From contig OY282606.1 of the NCBI GenBank assembly GCA_958298945.1, positions 46,079,920 through 46,143,919 on the forward strand: a DNA stretch of 64,000 nt, in the 5' to 3' direction. The notes under the pieces are model-generated. The model ran no database searches. It was not told where the DNA came from and saw only the letters and a list, made by a program, of their open reading frames with translations. Shown in pieces: positions 1 to 10,600 of the stretch (its first letter is position 1; the number at the start of each line of letters is the position of its first letter). Both the position numbers and the translations under genes were made by a program. This DNA is from Atherix ibis (lineage: Eukaryota > Arthropoda > Insecta > Diptera > Athericidae).

Positions 1-80
1 ATCCTCCCTTGACTGTTTGGCAGCCAATTCCACCTTAGTAGTCTATCTTGAAGAGTCGTTCCGACCACATAGGGGCTATA

Positions 81-930
81 CGAATTATTTATTTATTCAT
101 GAATATCTATTTTGTCCCCTTTAAAGTAATCCCCACCAGATATTATACACTTGTGTCAACGTTTTTTCCAATTCTCCTCGACGCACTTCAAAAAATCATT
201 TTTTGTAATCTTGTTCAGCTCCTCCTTCGATGCCGTCTTTATCTCCTCAATTGTAGCGTAGTGTCGTCCTTTCATGGGGCTTTTCAATTTCGGGAACAAG
301 AAAAAGTCACAGGGGACCAGATCTGGAGAATACGGTGGTTGCGGCATTATTAGTGTGTGTTGTTTTTGGCCAAAAATTCGCGCACAAGTAACGATGCGTG
401 AGCAGGGGCGCTATCATTGTGCAAAAACCAATTTTTGTTCTTCCACAAAACCGTGCGTTTCTGGCGGATTGCTTCGCGCAACTTGCAGGTAATATTCCTT
501 ATTGATCGTTCTACCCTGTGGCAAGAACTCATGATACACCACGCCCCTGCAATCGAAGAAAACTGTAAGCAAAACCTTCACATTCGACCGAACTTGGCGC
601 TTTTTTCGCTCTTGGCTCGTGCGGCTGCTTCCATTGGGATGATTGAGCTTTGGTTTCCACGTCATAACCATAAACCCATGATTCGTCACCAGTTATGACA
701 CTCTGGAGCAAATTTGGGTCATCGCAGACAGAATCCAACAGCTCCTTAATAATGTTAATGCGATGCTGTTTTTGGTCGAAATTGAGCAATTTTAGTACGA
801 ATTTCGAGGCGACCCGTTTCACTCCCAATTCATTGGTAAAAATCGAATGGCACGATCCAATCGATATGTTTAAGTCCTCAGCAACTTCTCTCACGGTGAT
901 TCAACGATTGAAGTGTTTCGCGTTAGGTTA
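81..930 (-). mobile_element. mariner family A copy, end-truncated
   Basis: A decayed transposase on the minus strand reads in pieces: [60 protein letters not shown], then [20 protein letters not shown]. This is the DD34D mariner pattern. It keeps more of the N-terminal region than the other family A copies. The outer terminal repeat is missing: the sequence jumps from TACGA straight to the internal ATTATTTATTTATTC seen at 60642-60658. Frameshifts interrupt the frame. Edges are approximate. Confidence 0.85.
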
Positions 931-1323
931 TTTCCTGTGATAGATTACTTTTGCAAGTTAGTGTGTACTTAAGAATGTATCCTCGAAAAAATTTGGACAG
1001 AATTTTTGTGTAGAGGTCTATCCAGTTCTTCTATAATAAGGTTAAAACTGATCAGATGGCGTTTCCTTACTCGTCGGAATTGTGTCATGGCCTTCAGAGA
1101 GCCCATTTTCTGTGTCTCTTCGCGTTTTTGTTCGGGTGATTATTTGTTTACTTAGGAATACCTGTCGAGTAATTATGTAGTGATAGCTAATTGCAGGCTG
1201 AACCTGAATGGCAACAGTATTTTTACAGAAATTGCCCATTATTGAATCAATCTACACATCAACAGATTTTTTAGAAAGTTAGCTACCAAAATTCCCCTAC
1301 GCACTTTTTTGGAAACATATTTA
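931..1323. other. intergenic, nothing recognised
   Basis: No coding or repeat signal seen between two mariner copies. Confidence 0.4.
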
Positions 1324-2108
1324 TTGGGTTGTTCGGAAAGTAATTTCATTTGCTGATGAAGACACAATAAAGGCATTAATTGATGCAAACCGGCGAATAA
1401 CAACTCGTGAGATCGCTGAGGGATTAGATTTATTAACTTCGACCGTTTATGATCATTTGAAACGGTTAGGTTTAATCTCAAAGCTCGACATATGGATTCC
1501 TCATCTTCTTGCGGAAAAAATTTTTGCAGTCGCATTGACGTTTGTGATATGATCCATTTTTGAAGCGTATCATCACTGTGGACGAGAAATGGGTTGTCTA
1601 CAATAATGTTAAGCGCAAAAGATCCTGGAGTAGAAAAGATGAACCGGCTCAAAGCACTTCGAAAGCCAATATTCATCAAAAAAAGGTTATGATATATGTT
1701 TGGTGGGATTTCAAAGGAATCGTTTATTTTGAGCTTCTACCGAGCAACACAACGATCAATTCTGAAGTGTACTGTCATCAGTTGGACAAATTGAATGATT
1801 CACTTAAAGAAAAAAAGCCAGAATTGGTCAATAGGAAAGGTATAGTGTTCCAACAGGATAATGCGAAACCACATACAAGTTTAACCACTCGGCAAAAGCT
1901 TTTTAGAGCTTGGATGGGATATACTGTCACACCCACTATACTCTCCAGAACTAGCACCTTCCGCTTATCATTTGTTCCGGTCTCTACAAAAATTTTTTGG
2001 ACGGTAAAACGTTTAATTCAAATGAGGAAGTCAAAAATCACTTGGATCAGTTTCTTGCCAGCAAAAAACAAAAAATTTATGAGCAACATTACTTTCCGAA
2101 CAACCCAA
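1324..2108 (+). mobile_element. mariner family B, internally deleted copy
   Basis: Inverted ends TTGGGTTGTTCGGAAAGTAA face each other and are flanked by TA on both sides (1322-1323 and 2109-2110), the mariner target duplication. At 785 bp it is shorter than a complete mariner (about 1.3 kb) because the 5' coding part is largely gone. The remaining plus-strand transposase (from 1560) has ITVDEKW with the first Asp, [14 protein letters not shown], and QQDNAKPHT with the second Asp. A frameshift follows. In the shifted frame the third catalytic position, after ELAPS, is GCT (Ala) at 1963-1965 instead of Asp. It is therefore non-autonomous. Confidence 0.88.
1560..2108 (+). pseudogene. mariner family B transposase remnant
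   Basis: The reading frame holds the first two catalytic Asp boxes (VDEKWVVYN and QDNAKPH). The third Asp box is frameshifted and mutated Asp to Ala. The N-terminal DNA-binding half is missing. Confidence 0.8.
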
Positions 2109-2404
2109 TAATAATAATTAAATAAACTAAAAAAAATTAGATGAAATTATCTTCTACAACAACAAAACAAAACACTAAAAATCATTTCAAAAAAGAACCA
2201 CAAGATTTAAATTGTAATTAGTTTCAAAAAAGCATGTTTTTTAAATCGTACTTGTTACGAGTATAAAATGGGAAAAAATTACCAAATTTACGTACTCAAG
2301 GCCAATTTTCTTTAAAAAAAAATCAGCCACTTATATTAATAAATAATAAAAAAAATTAAATAAGAAAATGGAAAATTTATAAACAAAAAAGAGAAGCGTT
2401 TAGT
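2109..2404. other. AT-rich spacer, nothing recognised
   Basis: Poly(A)-rich sequence just after the mariner family B copy. No features seen. Confidence 0.4.
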
Positions 2405-2420
2405 AAAAATTTCTGTCGTG

Positions 2421-2438
2421 TTCTAGAAGATTCGAGAA
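2421..2438. promoter_or_regulatory. consensus heat-shock element (4 units)
   Basis: TTCTAGAAGATTCGAGAA is a perfect TTCnnGAAnnTTCnnGAA, the known binding pattern of an HSF trimer. Whether it works here is unknown. Confidence 0.55.
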
Positions 2439-2581
2439 ATGCGGTTCGAGAGAGTTCAAGAGTATTCCACAATATACGAGAAACATGTGAGAGCAGTATA
2501 CACATAAATATGAGCGCTGCTCGCCAGAAAGAGTTTAGATTAGTTTCAGTTTTAGTTTGAGTCTGGACAGCGATTCGATTA

Positions 2582-3863
2582 ACAGTTCGGCTGAAAAGTT
2601 TAGAACGAAACACAGTAGAAATATTTTTTTTTGCAAAATTCATTTTTATTATTTAACATAGTTGCCTTCGAGGGCGATACAGCGATTATAGCGATCTTCC
2701 AACTTTTCGATACCATTTTTATAGTACTCTTTCGGTTTTGCCTCAAAATAGGCCTCAGTTTCGGCAATCGGTCTTAAATTTCTTGCCAGCGAGCATTCTC
2801 TTGAGGTCTGCAAACAGGAAAAAGTCGCTGGGGGCCAGATCTGGAAAATACGGTGGATGGGGAAGCAATTCGTAGCCCAATTCATTGAGTTTGACCATCG
2901 TTTTCATCGACTTGTGACACGGTGCATTGTCTTGGTGAAACAACACTTTTTTCTTCTTCAAATGAGGCCGTTTCTTAGCGATTTCTTTCTTCAAACGATC
3001 CAATAACGCTATATAATAGTCGCTGTTCATCGTCTGTCCTTTCTGGAGATAGTCAATGAATATTATACCATGCGCATCCCAAAATACAGACGCCATCACC
3101 TTGCCAGCCGACTGTTGCGTCTTTCCATGCTTTGGATTCGGTTCGTCGCTCGCTCTCCACTCTGCCGACTGCCGATTGGACTCTAGAGTGTGGTGACGGA
3201 GCCATGTTTCATCCATTGTCACATATTGACGCAAAAATTCGGCTTTATTGCGCTTGAACAGCTCCAAACACTGCTCAGAATCATCAACACGTTGTTGTTT
3301 TTGGTCCATAGTGAGCCCACGCGGCAACCACTTTGCTCACAGCTTTTGCATGCCCAAATATTCATGCACGATATGTCCAACACGCTCTTTCGATATCTTC
3401 AGAGTCTCAGCTATCTCGCTCAACTTCACTTTACGGTCATATAAAATTATTTTGTGGATTTTTTTGACGTTTTCTGCCGTAACCACCTCTTTTGGGCGTC
3501 CACTGCGTTCTGCATCAACTGTGCTCGTACGACCAGTTCGAAATTGACGAAACCAATATTCCACAGTTGAAATAGCTGGAGCAGAGTCTAGGTAACATTT
3601 GTCAAACCATGCTTTGGTTTCCACTGTATTTTTTTTCATCAAAAAGCAATGCTTTATCAATACACGAAATTCGTCTTTATCCATTTTTTTTTCAATAACA
3701 AAAGTTGCTCCACTCAAAATGCTATATCTCACGAACCAATCGACCGATTGCTGTCAAATTTTGACAAGAATTATTTGAAGCATGGGGCTTTGTGATAATT
3801 AAGTAGATTTTTGCAAGAGGCGCCATCTAGACGTCATGGTTCTCAACTTTTCAGCCGAACTGT
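2582..3863 (-). mobile_element. mariner of irritans type (Himar1-like), near full length
   Basis: Terminal repeats ACAGTTCGGCTGAAAAGTT face each other, and TA flanks both sides (2580-2581 and 3864-3865). The length, 1282 bp, is that of a complete mariner. The minus-strand transposase is very similar to Himar1-type proteins: MDKDEFRVLIKHCFL at the start, LKISKERVGHIVHEYLGM in the DNA-binding half, then the catalytic boxes YVTMDETW, FHQDNAPCH and LAPSDFF. It carries one nonsense codon and one frameshift, so this copy is inactive but young-looking. Confidence 0.92.
2649..3684 (-). pseudogene. irritans-type mariner transposase, one stop and one frameshift
   Basis: Starts at ATG 3684-3682. A TGA at 3339-3337 replaces the Cys normally found in the KLCAKW-type linker motif; the frame continues unchanged after it. 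A frameshift near 2770 moves the C-terminal segment (RPIAETEAYFEAKPKEYYKN) to another frame, ending at 2649. All three catalytic Asp residues (D34D spacing) are present. YSPDL reads YFPDL. Confidence 0.9.
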
Positions 3864-3970
3864 TAGAAGTGTTGCGTTATTTGTGTAGCATTTTTTTTTG
3901 GTTGATAATTTCGGTACAAAATTGATTAAAAATCCTAAATAAACAAAAACGGTGTTTTACTCTATCTATC

Positions 3971-6900
3971 GAATCTATGTACGTGTACGATCGTAACAAT
4001 ATAATTGAGAATAGAGTAAAAAACAATTATTATCGATTCATAAACAGAAATATATTAATTACGGATGTATTGTAGTTAATAAGTAATAATTATAAAATTA
4101 AGTAAAAATTAATATTAAGAGAAAATTTTAACAAATTGCATTTTGAAAAATTTTGCTTGTTATTTTATTATCGACAAAAGAAAATCTAATACAAGTAAAA
4201 AAAAAATTAACACAAAATGCTCGTTTTTATCTTGAATACAAGAAAAGGAACTTGGCTGAAAAATGATTGAAATAATTTACTGGCCTATCAAGTTCTTCTA
4301 AAATCTGAGGAGAGCAAAAAAAACACCTTTTTTCGCACTTTTTGTTAAAAAAATGATAACAGGATAGGAAATTAAAATAGAATGGAAAGAAAAGTGTTTT
4401 TTTCGGGAAATTAGCGTAGGACCATACGCCAGTGGGATACAAACGCATGACTCATTGGATGGTAGTCCAGCACGTTTACGACTGTACTATTGGGCCGGAT
4501 TAAATAACGCGGGGTCATAAATCTCTAAAGCGATCGAAGGCTCATTGGTCACTCGCGTCAATCAAGGTCATTGATTTCTTGCACAACCTAAGGTATTCTT
4601 TCATGTGACACAAGGTCATTGATCTCTCACTTGATCTGAAGTGTCACCATTTATGACCACGGTTGTATAAATATAACGTACACATTTTCCGTGAAATTTA
4701 AATAATGTTTTAAGCATCTTGTACTGTTGCTCTACTACCAATTAATGTGTTTTTTTTTAAATATTCTAATCTATTTTTTTTAATTCCGTGTAGATTGTTG
4801 GGGCTTACGTTTTTTAATTGTTAAAATTATCATTATTTTTTTTTAAATGATAATTTTTTACCTCGTCCATTGAAATCAACCTTCACTGTTTTCCATGTTG
4901 GTTTTTAATTGATAAGTAATTGGTAATAGTACACGATGATGACAGAGAAAACCGAAGTAAAACAAAAATCTTCAAATGTGAAATGAGAACGCAACCAAGC
5001 ACTCCCGATAGATACGAATACCAATGGGCGTTCGGTAATAAGATTCACGATAAAAAGAATATTATCCGTTCAACCGTTTTAATATAATTTTTACAAGAAC
5101 AATTTTTAAATTTATTCAGTTTAGCTTAATTTACAATATATCAGATTAAATTATCTATGACTAGAAACATTTGATTAGATTTAATTTAATATTAATTAAT
5201 AATAATACTTATAGAATTATGGTTTTTTTCTCTTTTCTTTTTCAATTATCAATAATATTTTTAAATTGTTTTTGTTTTTTTCTTCTTACATTATAATTAA
5301 ATATTTATTGTTATTATTATTATTTTCTTTTGTATTTTTTTTTAATTAATCGCATAGAGTTTATATGTAGGAGTAGTTGTAAATTTTCACAATTTTTTTT
5401 TTTAATATTCAACATCTTACAGACGATTACGTATACTGTTGAGTTAATATGAAGAGGGCGGAAGTTTTATCATCTTATACTAACATATGTGAACTAGTAT
5501 ACGAGCATGTTCGTATTCATACATGTTTGTTGTATGATTGCATATACACAAATTGAGAATGTTTTTAATTTTGGCACACTTATTCACTAAACACAAAAAT
5601 AATTTTTTCTTTTGTTATTTTTGTTGTTCTCAAATTTGCTTTTTTCTCTTTTCTTTATTTACTATTTACTATTTTGTGGGTTTCTTCCCTTATAAATATT
5701 CGTATAATGTGATTTTTGTGTGTTCATTTTACTACAATATATCGTTTTTTCTCCTATTCTATTCTCAACATCCAAATTTTATTCATCTTTCTTTGCTTTG
5801 TTTCTCTAGATTTTCTTTGTTTGTTTTTTTTTCATTTCATTTCGATATGGCCTTATAAAAAGGTCATTGAACTTTCATTTTAGAAAATGGGAAAAAGATA
5901 GAAGTACTGTTTGCTTTCAAACACACTCAATTAAATGCATCTGACGAGTGCGAGTGGCCTTCCTGCACTTATCATCAATTCTTAGCAATTTCATAGGCAA
6001 TTTCTCTTCACAAAATTTTGTGTGGAATTTTTTAGTTTTAATCTAAATTTACATATTTTTGTATAAATTTTTAATTGTTTTTTTTTCAAAAATCGTTTTT
6101 GGAAATTTGTTAGTAAAATTTTTTATATTTGAGATAAATTTTATTTTTCGCGCTTTTAAATTAAATCCACTCCTTATGAAATTCATAAATCCTTTTAAAA
6201 ATTATTTTAGGCTTGTTTTTTAAAAAAAAAAACATTTTTAAATTTACAAAATAGCTGTTAAAAAAATCATAAATATTCTGAAGATTTTAAAAATATTTGA
6301 AGGTTTTCGAAAAATAAGGATTATTCTGCGCAGTTTTCATTTTCGGATACATTTTCGAAAAGTTCTTTCCTGAAATAATTTCCATCTTCTTTTGGCAATT
6401 TTTATTTTTTATACTATATAAAAAAATTTAATGTTATTCCTTCATAAAAAAAAATTATTCTTTGCTGAAATAGTTTTTGTAATAAAACTTCGCCTTTTTT
6501 AAAAAATGTTTCCTATTTTAAGGATTTTTGAAGGTTTTTTCTGTTATTATTCACTTAATAAAAATTTTGTATTTAGAAAATCTGCGTGATTTTGTAGTAT
6601 ATTAAAAGCTAGGACTTTAGAGCCGCGACGACCTTCTTTTAGTGCATACTAATATGTATATGAGCTGTATAAATTCATGTCTAATCAAAAAAACTCAAAT
6701 CTCTTAAAAAAATTTAATCTAAATATTCGCAAAATTAACTTTTGTTTCTTGTCAAAGACCGTTTTTCTTTTACAAATTTTGAGAATTTTCTTCAATTGAT
6801 TTTTCGGCAATTTTCTTAAATATTTTTTTATTTAACAATACTTTTTTTGGTATCATTTGAAGCAATATTTTAACTGAAATGTATAATTTAAGCGCCACAA

Positions 6901-7614
6901 CACTAAATGCCATTTGACAACGCTGTATTTGACCTCAAACAAGTTTGCTTACTAGTCGCAAACCTACTCGATGTTGCGACATCAGAGGACAATATTTGTT
7001 TATTTTTTTTTTAATATGTAATAATCTTTTATCAGCCTCTTCTTATGAAAAAAAGTCTTATCCTAATTTATGTTAAATTTTTACTTTAATAATTTGTGAC
7101 TCTTATTATTAGAAAATATTATCTAAATGTTATTTATTCTTTTTAATTTTTTTTTTTGGTTTAACAATCAATTTAAGGATAATTTCTAATAAAATCTATG
7201 CAATAATTCTTATCTAACTTGCAAATTTCTAATTACACGATAGTTTTATCAAAAGTAATTTTCAATATACTTACAAAAGAAAAAAATTAAAATAACAAAA
7301 TTTTTTAAATTGGTTTTTAACTGTTTCTTTTTTGTCTGTTACTCTCTACATAGCGAATGCACCATATTTTTGTTTGTCTATCTTTTATTAATAATAATAC
7401 GCGTTAATTAATTTAATTAATCAGATTAATTTTTTGATTAATATAAATTAATGAAATTATTTTTGTACATTTCATCAAATTTTCGTTTTTGATTGTAATC
7501 ATTTGGGGTCATGAAAAAATCCGTTGCACAATGTATCGATGATTTTGGAACATTAAACGCAGCTGTGGTGGTACTAGTCATATTATTATCGTTAATTCGT
7601 TGAATTTGTCGATG
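3971..7614. other. AT-rich intergenic region downstream of glass
   Basis: Very AT-rich with long T and A runs. The only structured stretch is 4430-4680, which is less AT-rich and holds repeated AGGTCATTGAT motifs. No protein-coding signal; the open frames here are low-complexity Phe/Lys/Asn strings. The 3' UTR of glass must lie near 7614 and below, but no single polyadenylation site can be chosen. Confidence 0.5.
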
Positions 7615-7684
7615 TCACGTTATCAGATTGCCGTTGGTCCCATGAACTCTCATATGTCTATTTAAATTACCTGATTGTGAAAAT
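7615..7684 (-). CDS. gl: glass last coding exon, end of zinc finger 5
   Basis: Acceptor TTTTTAG before 7684. The first base completes an Arg codon. It reads [14 protein letters not shown], which finishes finger 5, then GTNGNLIT and a TGA stop at 7617-7615. The Drosophila protein has a longer tail after the same finger. Confidence 0.92.
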
Positions 7685-10600
7685 CTAAAAATAGATAAAA
7701 TGTAAAAATACAAATCATTGGTGATGCTAAACTTAATATTAGTAAATTGTAACCAACTTAAGATGGGCAACATAAATCGATTCTAAATACTAATTTTTAT
7801 TTTGGTCAAGTCTTCAAACCAACTCCATCTGTTGTTTGACTAGGGAAACACATCTGGTATCGATACCATGAACGCAGAGATACTATTCCCTGAATAATAT
7901 TGTAGTATAATATAATTGATAATTATTCTTTAATTTTTTTATGTTCGTGTAGAAGTAAAAAAATTAAAGATTAGTTATCAACTATATTTAAGCTATTTAT
8001 TAGGTCTAAATAAGCTGGAAAGTCAAAATAATATAAGATTCTAGAAAGATTCTAGAAAAGCGGTTCTAGAGAGTTTCTTCAAGTAACATATTCTAGAAGA
8101 TTCTAGAAAAGCGGTTCTAGAGAGCTTCAGAGTATCCCTGGACTGTTTTAGAAGCATGCCAGAGCATAATAAATGTGAAAAGGGAGGTAAAATGTGATAA
8201 AATGTAAACCTACTTTGAAGAGTATCCCAGAAAGCTCAATTCCGGACTGTTTTAGAAGCATACCAGAGCAGTGAAAGCAAAGAACATGAAGGTAAAATGT
8301 GATAAAATGTAAACCTACTTCGAAGGGTTGGAGAGATCGTATTTCTTAGATGTGATACAAAAGATAAGACTAAGTACTGTTAAGCCAAAGGGAGATTATG
8401 TTAAAAAATATAATAGATTTTACAGGACAGCTTTTGTTCTTGTCAAGGCCAGGTATTAATCATACAACTCTCATAGACTCGGAGTGGTTAGTCCCATATA
8501 TTGATTAGTTTTGCTCTTCGTGGCTTAAGTCGATTGGGTCTGTTTATTCCAATTCTGTAATGCTGATTTTTTAAAGATAACTATCACTTAAAAACGTTTA
8601 TTGCTACGGCAACTATAGTCTTCCTGCTAAGAATTAATTAGTTTGAGACTAATAACCTATTTCGTTAAGGACTTTGGTTTGGAAAACATTCTTTGGTCCT
8701 CTCCAGAGTCCATTAACTTCTAGATGCTACGTCATTTAAAAAAAATTATTGCAAAGAACCTCTACTAACCAACGGAATAATCACATTTAATAAATCTTGT
8801 TTTTTCCTTAAAGTCCAAATTTTTCCTTCAAATTTTCTTTTTAATTTGTTTCCCGAAAATTTTTACATACCTGAGTAAACATAATTTGCACTGATATGGT
8901 TTCTCCCCACTATGGATTCGTAGATGTTTTGTTAATGTTGAACTATCGGAAAACGCCTTCTTGCATGCCCGACACCTGTAGGGTCGTTCCCCAGAATGCG
9001 TTCGCATGTGCGTTGTTACACTGGAGCTTTGTGAGAATCTTCGGTCACAAATTGGACACCGGAATGGCTTTTGGCCAGTATGTGTGCGTACATGTGCTGT
9101 TAGATTGGCTGCCTGCGAGAAACTCTTATTGCAATCTGGACATCTGCAAAATCGTTTGTTATACATTAAAAAAATGGTAAAATTGATATAAAAGAAAATA
9201 ATAAAAAAGTCATTTTTTAACAAGAAAATAATCGTGGATTTTTTTGTTAATCGAGAAGTGAGTGGTCATTGTGTATAGATCAACTAACCCCGACAGTTAA
9301 AATCCTAATACCAAGATCTTTTTTCTAGCCTTTGAAATTAGGTTCTTAGTCTTTATATAATTTAAAAAGTAGAGCGCTAGCGAAAAAAAAAATTTAAAGC
9401 TGCGCTTAAATATACTTAAAACAGAAATTTTCAAGGTAGAATATTGAGAAACTAAATGCCATTTTTTTGGTTTTAAAAATTATTGAAAAAGGAAGAACAA
9501 CTACTGCTCCAACTATTTATCTTGTTACCGCTTATGTACAGGCTTTTTATCTTTGTTATCTTCGGTGAAAATTTGAATGAAATTTATGCATTGTCATCTC
9601 TTATTCAAATAATTTAAAAACATCTGAAGCCAACATCATCCTCCACGAGAGATAGTAAGTATATCATTAAATTGTAGTGATTAAGATTCATATTGCGAAC
9701 ACTAAGTCTGCAAGCAATTAGAGATTAGCTATCTCGTCCCGAAATTTCATACTTAAGCTTAGATTACACCGATCGTGTAATGCAGGATTTTCGCCGGCAT
9801 ATGGTTCACTGTCAAATCGTTAAATTCTGTGAACAAAATCGCTGGTATATGGTATTACACTGATCGTGCAATCGGACAATTATTCTTCATGGACAAGCAA
9901 TTTTTTCTCGTGGCAAATATAAAGATACATGATTTTGTCGTGGTCGCTAGTTCATATACGAGGTCTGTTCAAAAAGTTTTGCGAATTTTGAATTTCTGCG
10001 GGTTACGTATATTTGATTTTCGATTTTTGAGCCGTTATGTTGGTACTCATGTCTCTCACTTATGCCGACATGTTCGGCCAATTTGAATGTTCAGTTAATT
10101 TTTGACAGCTGCTGTTTTGGCTCGTCTTCGATTTTTGCTCAATTTTGACCAAAAACAGCATTGCATTAACATTACTATGGAGCTGTTGGACTCTTTCCGT
10201 GACAAACCAAATTTGCTCCAGAGGGTCATAACTTGTGACGAATCATAGTTATGACGTGGAAACCAAAGCTCAATCATCCCAATGGAAGCTGCCGCACGAG
10301 GCAAGACCGTAAAAAGCGCGCCAAGTTCGGTCGAATGTGAAGGTTTTGCTTACAGTTTTCTTCGATTGCAGGGACGTGGTGTATCATGAGTTCTTGCCAC
10401 AGGGTAGAACGGTCAATAAGGAATATTATCTGCAAACTTATGCGCAAGTTGCACGAAGCAATCCACCAAAAACGCCCGGTTTTGTGGAAGAACAAAAATT
10501 GGCTTTTGCCATTTTTGGCCAAAAACAACATATTAATAATGCCGCAGCTACCGTATTCCCCAGATCTGAAAAGACGACGCTACGCTAAACAAGATCGCAA

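Larger units (their letters stand above)
2405..3970 (+). repeat. heat-shock-element repeat copy 1, split by a mariner
   Basis: The repeat occupies about 2405-2579 and resumes after the inserted mariner at about 3866. It contains a consensus heat-shock element at 2421-2438 (TTCTAGAAGATTCGAGAA, four alternating TTC/GAA units), then CGGTTCGAGAG, a TATA-like ATAAATA at about 2504-2510, and a CAGTT initiator-like motif. After the mariner come GAAGTGTTGCGTTATTTGTG and an AATAAA. The upstream part resembles the repeat at 8036-8340. This arrangement suggests a solo LTR or a relocated heat-shock promoter. No coding sequence follows. Confidence 0.5.
7685..8870 (-). other. gl: glass last intron
   Basis: GTATGT at 8870 to TTTTTAG at 7685. 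Holds the second heat-shock-element repeat and a duplicated unit of about 105 bp. Confidence 0.85.

Noticed and set aside
5538..5858. 106-residue Phe-rich open frame
   Set aside because: Low-complexity translation of T-rich DNA.
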